The notes below the pieces were generated by a model. That model did not search any database. It was not told the DNA's origin and saw only the letters and a program-made list of their open reading frames with translations. From NCBI GenBank assembly GCA_021521415.1, contig JAIQDT010004209.1, forward strand, positions 1 to 64,000: DNA of 64,000 bases. The letters run 5' to 3'. This document shows positions 35,426 through 47,666 of this stretch, one piece after another. This DNA is from Bidens hawaiensis (taxonomy: Eukaryota > Streptophyta > Magnoliopsida > Asterales > Asteraceae). Made by a program: the position numbers and the translations under genes. Numbering within the stretch: the first letter of the stretch is position 1; every line of letters begins with the position of its first letter.

Positions 35426-38400
35426 TCATACCTCCGGTGATGTTTGACGGTTTGCCGGGTTTCGCGGTTTTCGGTGTTTGGTTATCCCTTCTAAAAGGTG
35501 AGGATACTTTTTCATCATGTGATCCTCGCGTTCCCATGTGAACTCCGGTCCACTTCTCGAGTTCCAACGAACCTTAACGATTGGAATTTTGCTGTGTTTG
35601 AGCGTTTTGGTTTCCCAATCCAAAACCTCGACTGGTTCCTCAATGAACCGTAACTGTTTATCAACTTGTAGTTCCTCCAAAGGGACTACTTGGGTTTCAT
35701 CAGACAGGCATTTCTTCAAATTTGATACGTGGAATACATCGTGTACGCCACTGAGTTCTGTTGGTAGGTCCAGTCGGTACGCCACCGGACCAATGCGCTC
35801 AGTTATCCGGTACGGACCGACATATCGTGGGTTGAGTTTGTTTCGCTTACCAAAGCGAACCACACCTTTCCAAGGTGAGACTTTGAGTAACACCCGATCG
35901 TTCACTTGAAATTCGAGAGGTTTTCGGCGCTTGTCGGCGTAACTCTTTTGGCGATCCCGTGCTGCTGCCATGCGATTTCGGATTTGAACAATCTTTTCCG
36001 AGGTTTCGAGTACCAGTTCCGGACCAGTGATTTGGCTATCACCCACCTCTGCCCAGCAGAGTGGTGATCGACACTTCCGTCCGTACAGCGCTTCAAACGG
36101 CGCTGCCTTAATACTTGCGTGGTAGCTGTTATTATACGAAAACTCTACCAAGGGTAAGTGGGGTTCCCAACTTTTTCCGAAATCTAAGACGCATGCACGC
36201 AACATATCCTCCAGGGTCTGAATAGTCCGTTCACTTTGCCCATCCGTCTGAGGATGGTATGCTGTACTCATATCGAGACGGGTGCTCAGTGCGCTTTGCA
36301 GCGACTTCCAAAAGTGCGAGGTGAAACGAGAATCTCGATCGGAAATGATCGAGACAGGCACTCCGTGTCTAGACACCACTTCTTTCATGTATACGCGAGT
36401 CAGTCTTTCCATTTTGTCTGTTTCCTTAATTGCTAGGAAGTGTGCCGATTTAGTCAACCGGTCAACGATCACCCAGATGGTATCGCATCCCGTCGGTGTC
36501 TTAGGCAAACCCGTAATAAAGTCCATTGAGATGTGTTCCCATTTCCACATTGGGAGTTCCGGTTGTTGCAGTAGACCAGATGGTTTCTGGTATTCTATCT
36601 TGACTCTGGCACAAGTCAAACATTTGCTCACGTAGGTGGCAATGTCGGCTTTCATGTTCGGCCACCAGTAAAGTGCCTTTAAATCATGATACATTTTATC
36701 TGAGCCAGGGTGGATAGAATATCGGGACTTGTGAGCTTCGTCCATCACTAGAGTTCTCAACTCTCTGTATCGTGGAACCCAAATCCGGTTCTCAAAATAT
36801 CGGACCCCGTCCGATCTGGTTTCAAGTTGCTTGCTCATGCCCCGCAAGAGTTCCGATGGAAGATTATTATCTTTCAAAGCTTCCAGTTGCGCATCGCGAA
36901 TCTGATCGGGTAAGCTGGCATGAATCGTGAGTTGCAATGCTCTCACCCGTCTGGGTTTATCTGTTTCTTTTCTGCTGAGGGCGTCGGCCACCACATTGGC
37001 CTTGCTAGGGTGGTACTTGATGGCACAATCATAAATCTTTAAGCAGCTCGACCCAACGACGCTGTCGCATGTTCAGCTCCTTCTGATCGTAGATATGTTG
37101 GAGACTCTTGTGGTCGGTGTAAATGGTAAACTTGGTACCGTACAAGTAATGCCTCCATATCTTAAGAGCAAACACCACAGCTCCGAGTTCCAAATCATGG
37201 GTCGTGTAGTTCTTCTCGTGAACCCGTAGTTGTCTAGAGGCGTAGGCTATAACCTTCTCGAGTTGCATCAGCACACAACCGAGACCTTGTATAGATGCGT
37301 CACAGTGTACCTCAAAATTTTCCGTTCCCTCGAGGAGAGCTAAAATAGGGGCGCTACAAAGCTTGGTTTTCAACAGTTGAAAAGCGGATTCTTGCGCGTC
37401 ACCCCAATTGTACTTAGTGCCCTTGTGAGTCAAAGCGGTGAGGGGTTGAGCAATCTTTGAAAATCCCTCGATGAAACGCCGGTAGTAGCCGGCCAGTCCT
37501 AGGAATTGTCGCATCTCAGTCGGAGTCTTAGGTGCTTCCCAGTTTTTGATGGCCTCTACCTTACCGGGATCGACATGGATACCATTCTCGTTGATCACAT
37601 GTCCTAAAAAGTGAACCTCGCGAAGCCAAAACTCACATTTCGAGAGTTTAGCATACAGTTGTTCCTTCTTCAATAATTCCAGAACTAACCTCAAGTGCCC
37701 TTCGTGGTCAGCTTCGTTCTTGGAGTAGACGAGAATATCATCAATGAAACAAATCACAAACTTGTCGAGGTACGCCTTGCATACTCGATTCATGAGATCC
37801 ATAAATACGGCTGGTGCGTTGGTTAGGCCAAAAGGCATAACCGAAAACTCGTAGTGACCATACCGTGTTCTGAAAGCCGTCTTTGAAATATCTTCTTCGC
37901 GCACTCTCAGCTGGTGGTAACCGGATCGTAGATCGATCTTCGAGTAGTAACTCGATCCCTGAAGCTGGTCAAACAAATCATCAATTCGGGGTAAAGGATA
38001 ACGGTTCTTGACCGTCACCTTGTTTAACTCCCGGTAGTCGATGCACATTCGGAAAGTCCCGTCTTTCTTTCGGACAAACAAGACAGGGGCTCCCCATGGC
38101 GATGAGCTAGGTCGGATAAAACCTTTATCCAACAAATCTTGCAACTGAGTGGACAACTCCTGAAGTTCCGCCGGTGCGAGTCGATACGGGGCTCGTGCTA
38201 TGGGTGCTGCACCGGGTGTCAACTCGATTTGAAATTCGACTTGACGAATAGGAGGGAGTCCGGGCAAATCCTCCGGGAAAACTTCCGGAAAGTCTCGCAC
38301 AACCGGTATGTCTTCAATTCGTTTCTCCTTCGCGGGTTTCTCAACAATCTGCGCCAAAATTGCCGGATGACCCTTTCGTAGATACTTCTGTGCCTTCAAA

Positions 38401-40414
38401 AGGGTAATGACGCTGGTGGTCATGCCGCTTCTCTCGCCTTGGACCGAAATGATCTCGCCGGAAGGGGTGGTAATATGGACTATCTTATCATGGCATATAA
38501 TCTCCGCTCGGTTCTCGGATAACCAGTCCATGCCGACAACGACATCGAAACTACTAAGCGTAAAAGGAATAAGGTCGATGTCAAAGACATGACCTGACAG
38601 TTTCAACTTACATCCCGCAAGTATATGAGTTGTTATTACAGTTTTACCGTTAGCTAATTCAACAGGAAACTTAGCGTCTAACGGGGTTGGAGTAAGGTCT
38701 AAAAGTTGGCTAAAAGCTTTTGACACAAAACTCCTATCAGCTCCAGTGTCAAACAAAATAGAAGCAAAACAATCGTTTACAGGGAACTTACCAGACACCA
38801 CATGCGGATCATTGCGGGCTTGACCCGATCCAATCACAAACGCTCTTCCTTTGCCATTTCCTCCACCATTACTGCCACTTCCATTACCCCCATTGTTGTC
38901 ATTCCGTTCAGCTTGGGGCAATCCTTCCGGAAATGGCCTTCCTGTCCACATTCAAAACATCCCTTTATCGTCATCGGTGGCTTAGGAGCACCCTTCGCCG
39001 CAAGGTCAACTCTACATTCCTTCGCTTGGTGACCTATCTTTCCGCATCTTTGACACTTGACACGGTCACACTGACCAACATGATGAAAGTTGCACCTGTT
39101 GCACTTTGGATATTTCCCAGCATATCCGCTCGAAACCTGCCCGCTACCGTTGTTGTTGTTGTTGTGATTCTGAGTGTTGAAACTCCGAGTAAATTCGGGC
39201 TTACGGTAGTGGTGTTGCGGTGGGAGGTTTGAGGATGAAGATCTGGTGTTGTCAAACTTTCTCTTCCCGCTGTTCGGGTTGCTGTTGTTGTTACTGTTGC
39301 TGACGTGGTCATTACTCGGGTTGTCACGGGCTTTAACAGTCGAACCCCTCGGTGGTAACGCACCCTGGGTCACTGCCTGATCCGTCAGTTGGTGAGCCAA
39401 ACAGATCGCTTGTTGGATCGTGGCTGGTCTGGAAGACGTCACCATACCCTGAATCTGTGGTGCTAACCCATCAATCTACATCTCTATCCTCTTGCTCGGC
39501 GGATCCACCATCCGCGGACACATCACAGCCACATATTAGTCTAAATAAAAATTCATGATTAAAACCATTGTATTCGCTACAAAGTATTCCCAATCAATCC
39601 TTAAAATCATAGAAAAATAATAGTTAGGATGGAAACAACCCCTCCATCTAAGTATCATCATCACTAGATGTCGTCATCTGAGGACACTTCCGAATGTGCC
39701 TCCTCCTCAGCCGGTTCTTCCTCCGGTTCTTCTTCGGGTTCCTCCTCGGGATCTTCCTCGGGATCCTCCTCAGGCTCCTCTTCGGGATCTTCTTCAGGTT
39801 CTACTTCAGGCTCTGCCTCGGGCTCGGCCTCAGGTTCTGCTGCGTTCTGAGCAAGTTGCATTTGTAGGATATCGCAACGTTCTAACGCTATTTCGGTTCG
39901 GGTCCTTGCTTCTTGGAGTTGCTCTCTCAAGTCTATCATTTCGGCTTGCATCTTCATCATAACCTTCATCTGTTGATCACTAGTCCCTTGCATATCTTTC
40001 ATTGCCGCCCATGCGGGCAATCTCCTCCTTATTCTCGGTTTCGTCTTTTAACAATCTGGAAACGTTCTCTCTCGTGTAGCGCATGTAACCCACATCACGC
40101 TCCAAACAAGAAACGACAGCTGCGAGAACTCGCTCCACAGGTTCGGTTATGGGTGGTAGGGTGTTAGGGTAGGCAGGGTGGTTCGGGTGAGGCAATGGGG
40201 GAACTTGTTCACGGTAGACCATACGTCTGATCATGTTGGGGTACCAATCCCAGCTAACGTCGTTTTCATACAGGCCTCCGGATAGGCGGTACCTCTTCGG
40301 TGCAGGAGCTTCGAGTTCCGGGACTACACGGGGTGGCGAGGCAGTAGGTAACTGCGGTTCCTTCCCGTGAGCATGCGTCATCGAATCGGATGATGATGAG
40401 GGTGGCGTCGACAT
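35426..40414 (-). pseudogene. pol: Gypsy-2 gag-pol polyprotein with three frameshifts and a gag deletion
   Basis: ATG at 40414. The N-terminal gag piece has a Pro/Ser-rich start and, after a frameshift near 40020, a coiled coil and an acidic Glu/Pro repeat ending SSDDDI. Instead of a capsid core there are about 145 AT-rich bases (39663-39520). Reading resumes at MCPRMVD and runs into knuckles [14 protein letters not shown] and [15 protein letters not shown] one-base shift near 38900 separates gag from pol. Protease shows [12 protein letters not shown] shows intact FIDD (37737-37748). RNase H shows [10 protein letters not shown] one-base insertion near 37035 breaks the RNase H/integrase join. 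Integrase keeps [16 protein letters not shown] and QSERTIQ. The tail shows [16 protein letters not shown]. Apart from these lesions the frame is long and clean. Confidence 0.92.
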
Positions 40415-40574
40415 TCCTACAGGTAAGCCGTGTATATGCGCGCGTATGAGTGAAAGAGGTAAAGAAATAAGGTTTCAAGACTACACAAACCTATGCAGTG
40501 CGTATCATTATAACTAATGGGTCGTCGCGGTTATAGTCTAGTATGCATGCAGCTTCTAGTTCGCTATAACCAAT

Positions 40575-40588
40575 GGCTCTGATACCAA
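40575..40588 (-). promoter_or_regulatory. Primer-binding site of gypsy-2 (initiator Met tRNA type)
   Basis: The minus strand reads TGGTATCAGAGCCA, two bases from the LTR start at 40591. Confidence 0.9.
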
Positions 40589-40590
40589 TC

Positions 40591-43303
40591 TGTCACACCC
40601 TCAAAATCCACTAACGGAGTTTTACCGTCAGAGGGTATGAACTGGCAGGATCGGAATCATTAGTTATAATCAAACCAAAGAAAAACGTTTAAATGTAAAT
40701 AAGTGCGGAAGCGTAAAACCTTAATTCAAAAGTTGCGTCACGCAGGACGACTTAAAACCAAATGTAACTTGTTAAAATTAAGTTTGCAGAATAAAGATGT
40801 TTTCAATTAATGCATGCTCCTAAACCGCGCGCCCGCCTCGGCTACCTGAGAATAACATACTAAAAGTGTCAACACAAGGTTGGTGAGTTCACAAGTTAAA
40901 TAAGATAAATCGTTTAGCGTTTTGCGTAACCTCGTTACGGCGTTTCAGTGTTGCGTAACCCCGTTACGACGTTTAAGTGTTGCGTAACCTCGTTACGACG
41001 TTTAAGTGTTGCGTAACCCCGTTACGACGTTTAAGTGTTTTGCATTACCAGATAGTGTTATGTCAAATTATATATCGATAGGTAGCTAATCTATACAACA
41101 AGTATCGCTAAGTGGTTCGCGACCGAAGCTGACTGTTTATCAAGTGCCCGTCACCAGGTCAATCCAGACCATGGTAAGTGTTAGCCAAAATTACACCCAC
41201 TCAACCTCCAGTTGAGCTTAGCGTCGGGTGGGGTTTGTCAAACCCAGTAGTACTACTCAACAGTGACTCGCTATTCCAAATATTAACCGGTCCGATGTGT
41301 GGGACTTCAAATGTTACGTTTGCCGCTTAGTCTTTACAAGTGATATATAATTTATAACAAAATCTTAAATATGCGTTTATCTCAAAAATGCGTTTATCGG
41401 AGTATGTTATCTCCCCCAAGTGAAAAACGTTTGAAAACAGTTTAAGAGTGGGGTAAGTGAACTCACTGTTTGCGAAGAATATCCCGATCTAGATCACCAA
41501 GTGATGTGCGTCGTAGAAACTCTCTAGCGTTCTAAATAACAAAGAGATTTTCTAAGTATCGGTACGTTTAACGAGTCTCTAGACTCGGCACATAATACCT
41601 ATGCACGTAACAGATTTCGTGTTTCATTTGTGAATTGTGTGTGACTTAAACAAGTACAATTGTGATACGATACATGAGTGAGCAATTACTTTCGTGTCAC
41701 GTACTAATAACATACTTTACTAGCAATTATCCCCGTAAGGGCATTTTGGTCAACAAACAAAGATTAACTAACCATTATTCCCCATAAGGGCAATTTGGTC
41801 AATTCATGGCAATCAACTAACAACTATTCCCCGCAAGGGTATTTTGGTCAAAATACAACAATTATATAAAAACTATCATATTTCATGCATTCCTACACAA
41901 CTCAGCAGCTAGTTTCGTTATGACAGAAATTCTACTTGAAATATTGCACTAGTTCACCGATCATAACGTCTCAATTAATTCACCAAAAATTACCACAGAA
42001 GCATACATATCTTAGGTTTCCAGAACATATTTTATCTTATTTTTATTCCACATATTTTTCTTATAATGACCAAAACATTATAGCAAACTCATATCAGTCA
42101 GATTTATGCGCAACAGAATGTTATTTGCAATTCCCGTTAAACGAAAAATCCAATAAATGCAAGACCACTTGGGTTTGGTTCCTAACTCAAAGAGTCAACT
42201 TTCAGAAGTGGAACCAACCCAATTGGTCTCGTAGTTCATGAGATATCACATTCACAACATAACCTAACAGCAGGTCTAACAGCTCAGCTTTGCACCACGT
42301 TTTTGTAAAATCATAAAAGTACACTTATACTTGTCAAAAAATTACAAACTTATACTTCATGAAAACTAGACTCAACCTAGTTTACTGCAGTACCCACAAT
42401 CTCAACCAATTCTCACGTTTACACTTCGTTACAGTCACTTAAACATCGTATATACATCCTGTCCAGAATCTGTTCACATCAAAACTCAACATAATAACAA
42501 TCTATGAACTATCATGCATCCATATAACCCTCTAGACACTATAACTACTATCCATGCATATCAATTACACCATACATACAAGATTAGGGTTTTATTTGCA
42601 CTCACAATCAAGGACACAACAATTAACATGCAATACTATCAAAACTAGTTGTCAAATCATCCCTAATACACTATCAAATAAACAAGAATCATATGAACAC
42701 CATGCATAGGAAAAAGTCGGACCTAGGGTTTGCAAGTTATACCTTCAAAACACCAATACAAGCAAGAGGAAGGTAGGAGATGATTAGAAACGGGTGTAGG
42801 ATGCTTCAATTGTGAAAACCCAAGATTAAAACCAAGTGTTTGGTGTGTGTTTGTGAGCCGATCGCACGGAGGGGGGGGTCTAGCTGCCGTCGGTTTTTGT
42901 GAGGGGAAGGAGAGGAGTTAGGGTTTGTGATAATGATATATTTATAGATATACAAGTTACACTCTAGCCCCTAATCTTTCAAGTGTTACATCTCTAGCCT
43001 AAACTAGTTGGTTCTTGTTTCTTGTTTAACATTCCACATAACAATCAAGTAACACACATATATCTAACACATAATACTCACATAATTAGTGTTTTGACGT
43101 TTGTCGTTTATTTATCAATCGTTCGCGTCAACTCGTTTGCGTTTCGGTGCAAATCCCGAAAGACTACACATGTAGTAAGTGTTAAGCGTCATTTAAACCC
43201 TAGTTTAAATGTAATGAAGTGTGCGTTATAGATTCAACGATCTTAAAGTTTGAATTGACGGAGTTGAGTTAACGGGGTTAACCTGAAATTGACGATTGTC
43301 ACA
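40591..43303 (-). repeat. Gypsy-2 5' LTR
   Basis: Nearly identical to 32580-35293 and carries the same TATA (about 42937-42947), donors, acceptor and tandem repeats. This copy would drive transcription of the element. Confidence 0.95.
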
Positions 43304-43528
43304 GCTTAAGTGTGTGTTTTGGTGGTGTATGGAATATGTGTGAAATAAGTGATTAATGGGTATTTATGACTTATATAATTATGGATCATGGGATTAAGCC
43401 CATGGTCTTTTCCTCTTTCTTTCATAACCCAAGTCCATAACCCATATCCATTTAACCAAACACTAGCCCAACTCATAATAACTCGTATTTCATTTATTAA
43501 CCGAAACTCCTAAAAACGGGATGTTACA
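43304..43528 (-). repeat. Gypsy-1 5' LTR, second part (promoter end)
   Basis: This is the U3 end of gypsy-1's 5' LTR cut off by gypsy-2. It contains the TATA box (minus ATTATATAAG, about 43370-43379) and ends in GATGTTACA. The promoter is now more than 10 kb from the rest of its LTR. Confidence 0.85.
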
Positions 43529-45444
43529 GGATTTTAGGGTTTGAATCTCTTTTAATGCTCTTTGTAATGCTTCTTCAAGTCCTTTGTTTTTTAACTTCAA
43601 TGTATCATTTTCCAATGTAAGTAAGAAGTTCAGTGAGAGCAGATCAACATATTGGGTAGTGGATGGTTGTGAGGTGGATGGATCAGGTGTATGGGTTGGT
43701 GACGAATAGGGGAAAGGTTTAGGGTTGGTTTTAAAAGGTGAAGTACGTTGGGAATAATGAAATGTTTCATGTATTGGATATTGGGTTTGGGTTTGGATTT
43801 AGGAGGTGTGAGTGTCTTCAAGGTTTGGTAAGTGAATTGGTGATGAATGGTCAGATTGTTCATTTAGTGGTGAATTTTTGTGGGATATGAAAGGTGAATC
43901 AAGTTGATGGATAGAAGCAGGATCAACAATTTCTAGTATGTATGGTTCATTAATATGTGAGGTAATTTGTGAGTGAGGTGATGATGGGATTATTGGTGAT
44001 TGGGAAGGTATGTGATCAGGTGAATTTGGTGGAGAATTACCATGTACATTATAAACTATTTGTTGCACAACCTCCTCAGTAACAATATGCTCATCAACAA
44101 TATTTTCATCCACATGCCAAACATTCTCAACATTTTTCTCAATCATATAATCTCCTTGTGCACCATCATCAGTTTCATCATCATCATCAACATCATCGAC
44201 GTCGTCGTCGTCATCATCATCATTATCACTACTTCCAATTTCACTGGTCTCCTTAACTTCTTCATCCTCCATAACTTCTGGTTCAGTAGAAGGTGGAACC
44301 TCCATTATCTCCTATTGGTCATTTAAAAGCCAACGCAGAATGCCAAAGTCAACCTCTTAATTAAACTGGCATGTGGGTGCCTACTTGCTGATTCTTCCAT
44401 AAATATTAGAATTTTGCAAGGGAAGAGTGGCACCAATTCTTGGAAGATCTTGAAGTTCTTCATTTATATTATTTGCAAGAACCGAGGATACAACAAGAAA
44501 TTATCCCTTTCATTCCTCTAAGCATTAACTTGAAAGATAATACAGGAGAAATTGAATGGTTGCCTGTATAGAATAGCTATAGTAGCAGATGCAAGCTCTC
44601 TACTTAGCAATGTCCATGTTTCGCTCCTTAGAGACAAGCTCTGGATTACATGATAAATAAAAATCGGTATAATAATTGGAACATCCCTTATGATATTTTC
44701 CCACATTTATTCCTCCTTGGTAGCTCGTTGTTTCTTGAAAAATTCTCAGCAATCACCTGAGAATATAATAACTAACCATCAAAATTGTCATTCAATTAAA
44801 TCTTGCCCTGATTGATTTCTCTATAATTTCAATTTCACACCCTTGAATTTTGGCTTTAATCCTTCGATCATTTATGCCATCCATATAAACAACATAACTC
44901 CAAAAATATTGTAGATGATTTCTGATAAATCCCAATGCGATGGTGATCGATACTAGATCTGCATGATGCCTAGGAGTTAAGAATTCCCCTAGGCTCATTT
45001 ATGGTGTAGAAGACAAAGAACGTGAACAAACATAGAACATAAGAATGGGGTAAATACGATGTAATAACTCTTTTATATATTAATCATAACCTCGGGTCAG
45101 CCCACAAAACTAGCCCTATTTGATTCTTTCATGTGAATTGAACAGCTGAACCACACGCTCAAAACCCTTAACATAACACACATATATATAATAATAACTT
45201 CGTCGGGGCTGGGCTTAGGACTCCAATGCGAACTTAACTTGCAAACTTCGCCCGAGCTATCTGAATTGCATCGTGACAGTCACCAAATGCACCAACAATT
45301 TCTATATAGGATAGGGCTTTCAGTATGAGCTAATTGAAGATTTGATTGCTGCAAACAATGAATCATCAATTCTAGATCATGATTTTCAGCCATGACCTCA
45401 TGCAGGGTGCACATGTTGTGCTTGGACTCAAATTTATATGCCAT
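43529..45444 (-). pseudogene. Copia-4 3' ORF, N-terminal half (interrupted by a solo LTR)
   Basis: The start is the ATG at 45444 (MAYKFESKHNMCTL). The reading runs to SPILY, is broken by the solo LTR, and resumes at LQYFWSYVVYMDG. Then come IIIPIFIYHVIQSL and LYRQPFNFSCIIF (44700-44530), NFLLYPRFLQII (about 44500-44460), a long Asp run encoded by GAT/GAC triplets (44240-44170), and Ser/Pro-rich and helical parts up to the gypsy-1 junction at 43529. Order and motifs match the copia-1 3' ORF at 3428-1389, so this is a shared extra gene. Several stops and frameshifts break it. Function unknown. Confidence 0.6.
44923..45297 (-). mobile_element. 375-bp solo LTR in the copia-4 3' ORF
   Basis: Ends are TGATAAATCCC and GCACCAACA on the plus strand, so TG to CA. 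Perfect 5-bp target duplication ATTTC lies at 44918-44922 and 45298-45302. Removing it reunites the two parts of the ORF in register with the homologous protein. A TTATATATT run near 45070 could be its TATA. I do not recognise the family. Confidence 0.75.
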
Positions 45445-45570
45445 CAGGTACGCACAAACAATAAACACATTCAAACATATATTAGTATTCGAAGTGATAT
45501 TAAACTTAAATAAAATAAGAATCAAGAAAGAAATTTGTCTTTAATAACTTGTTCTTTGACAGTTGTTAAC

Positions 45571-45660
45571 CTGCATATAAAACAAACCGATAAGTAAATA
45601 ATGAAATTGAAACTCAAAACCTAGAAATTAGGTATCGGAAATCAACAATTAGACACTTAC
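45571..45660 (-). promoter_or_regulatory. Putative 5'UTR intron of the copia-4 3' ORF
   Basis: The minus-strand donor is GACTTG/GTAAGTGTC and the acceptor TTTTATATGCAG/GTTAAC. The 90-nt interval is T-rich with normal plant intron length. It lies between a TATA box and the ORF's ATG. Confidence 0.5.
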
Positions 45661-45788
45661 CAAGTCGGAATTGAGAAGTAAGAAAGCATATTGATTGATT
45701 GAGTGAGCAGAGGCTGTGTTTAGGGCACGAGTAAACAATCGTATTGTAGAAGAGAGGGAAAAGTATTTGGAAAAATGTGAAGTCCCCC

Positions 45789-45797
45789 TTTTATAAA
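45789..45797 (-). promoter_or_regulatory. TATA box for the copia-4 3' ORF
   Basis: TTTATAAAAGGGGGAC on the minus strand, followed by a CT-rich leader (CCCTCTCTTCTACAA), looks like a plant core promoter. Upstream, 45890-46400 carries GCTCGA motifs like the element's LTR U3. Confidence 0.5.
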
Positions 45798-47666
45798 AAA
45801 AGTTTGTCTTGTAGTGAATTTCAAAAGACTTTGTCGTTTTGCACCAGCAAGACGCCAAAATACTTTTAAAATTTTTAAAACACAATCAATAACTATGCTT
45901 GAGCAAACGTCCAAGAAAAGATATGCTCAAATATGCTCGAAATCAAGATCTCAAGCGTGCTTGGAAAATAAAGATCAAGCATACTCAGTCAAACATAGGA
46001 CTTAGAAAATGAACTAAGTATAAATTGAAGCTAGCATGCTCGAACTCGAGAAACAAATCACAAGAATAACATCCATGTGTAAATCATCAAGCACATTACC
46101 TTACTTGAGATCAATTAGATTCCCAATAATAATGACTTAGAAAGTTTCAAAAAAAACATAACATACTGGAAACACATAAATCAATCAAGTTTTCTCGTGT
46201 TCTAACAAACTATGCTCGAAACATAAATAAATGCAATAGAACACATAAACACCCAACTTTGCTTGAATACAAAATAAGTATGATTGAAAGAACAAAGTGT
46301 GCTTGAAATGCACAAAGTATACTCGAAACACTTAGAACTGCCAATTAAAACACAACTAAGCTCGAATACACTTAGAAACACAGAAATCATGTTTGATCGG
46401 CAAATATGGTAAAAGATAATAGTTTGAGCATAGAAATGAGATCAAATTTCAGTTTGACACTTTGGTGATTTAAAGCTTATGCACCTAGGTGAAATGAGAT
46501 CAAACTTCAGTTCTATCAAACAAAACATATTTTTGAAAGATCTCAACATGGGATCATATTGACTAAATCAATTCACACCATTTCATTCTCAGCATTATTA
46601 TGATACATAAGTTAGGTTGATAGCATGTATTAGATAACTTATAATGAATTTCATTACTTTAGTGATATCAGTTAAAGTTAATTTGTGCACAAGAAATAAA
46701 TGGACCCCACTTTTGGACTTATGATGACTCTTATCTCTTCTTTCAAATCTTTTTTAGCTTTCTCCAGATCACCCCAAATTGACTTCAACTGTCCTAATGC
46801 TTGGTCAAAAACCTTTAATGACAATACATATTTGTTTTTTAAACTTTGGAATATTTTGCAATTTCAAACATCAAGGTTGGACATGGAATTACATGCCATG
46901 TAGTTCAGACTTACATGCCTTTCATTCAAGGTGTTTAGGACTTATAATGATGCTCCACCTTGAGTGTTTTAACTTTAACCCCTTAAGTTTGTATTTTTAT
47001 CAACATTTGGTTGATGTTTAAACATTTAAGCACTATTGTTCATTGTAATGATTAATATATTTCATTTTGGGTTGACCAAACACGAACATGTTTGTGTATG
47101 ACTTGATATTTTTCTTTCTGCCTATAATTTGGAAAGACGTATGTAGAAACATGCATACTTCTTCCAGAATGTAAATCCACATTAAATTTAACAATTCATT
47201 ATGTTTATATCACTTCAGATCTTACACATCATTGAAAGCTAATACACATATCAATCACTACACATATAGTCCTTTTAGCCTATTAAATCCATATGTTAAG
47301 GTAGAAATAGTCAGTCTACTAACATTTCCCATTTTGGTTGGATCACATTTCCACTTAAAACTCTTTAAGCTTCTTTAAATATTTTAATTGAATAATCATT
47401 ATCATCTATGATTTTGCATTCACCAAGAGATTATGCTTTTCAATCAAAACTTTTTGACACTTTTCAAATTTGTTTTGGTTTTTCTTTAAACATTAAAATG
47501 AATAGACTCAAACTTTCAAGAAAAATATTTGAATTTTCTATAAAAGACTCAAGAAATAATTTTTTTTCCTAATTTTCTAACTTTAAACAAACACATACAT
47601 GTAAATACACAAAATGCACACAAGATAGACAAAGATTGCATGAAAGACATAAGTACACATCATCAG
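45798..47666 (-). other. Copia-4 spacer between pol and the 3' ORF
   Basis: Non-coding, AT-rich 1.9 kb. The part at 45890-46400 has repeated ATGCTCGAA/GCTCGAAT and CTTAGAA motifs, also found in the 3' LTR U3 (19390-19890). A diverged pair of blocks with GAAATGAGATCAAA and TTCAGTT lies at 46434-46460 and 46492-46515. The rest shows no coding signal. Confidence 0.5.

Larger units (their letters stand above)
32580..43303 (-). mobile_element. Gypsy-2: young Ty3/gypsy element
   Basis: Complete from LTR to LTR, 10,724 bp, with perfect 5-bp target duplication GCTTA at 32575-32579 and 43304-43308. LTRs are 32580-35293 (2714 bp) and 40591-43303 (2713 bp). By eye they differ at about eleven bases and one G-run indel, roughly 0.4 percent. 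With an assumed plant rate near 1.3e-8 per site per year that is on the order of 0.15 million years. Chromodomain-like tail and long LTRs suggest the Tekay/Del group (inference). Confidence 0.95.
23126..43528 (-). mobile_element. Gypsy-1: Ty3/gypsy element interrupted by gypsy-2
   Basis: The 3' LTR is 23126-25389 and the 5' LTR starts at 30511, resuming at 43304-43528 after gypsy-2. Ends are TGTAAGGCCC and GGGATGTTACA. Flanks GGACT (23121-23125) and GGATT (43529-43533) are a probable target duplication with one C/T change. The copia-4 3' ORF continues across it. Internal order gag, PR, RT, RNase H, INT and a chromodomain-like tail is Ty3/gypsy, resembling the chromovirus Tekay/Del group (inference). 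Without gypsy-2 it is about 9.7 kb. Confidence 0.85.

Noticed and set aside
38834..38951. Programmed frameshift between gypsy-2 gag and pol
   Set aside because: No slippery heptamer or pseudoknot is evident, and the element has two further one-base shifts elsewhere, so ordinary mutation is the simpler reading.
39668..39850. Plus-strand open frame of Ser/Gly repeats
   Set aside because: It is the antisense of the acidic Glu/Pro repeat of gypsy-2 gag.
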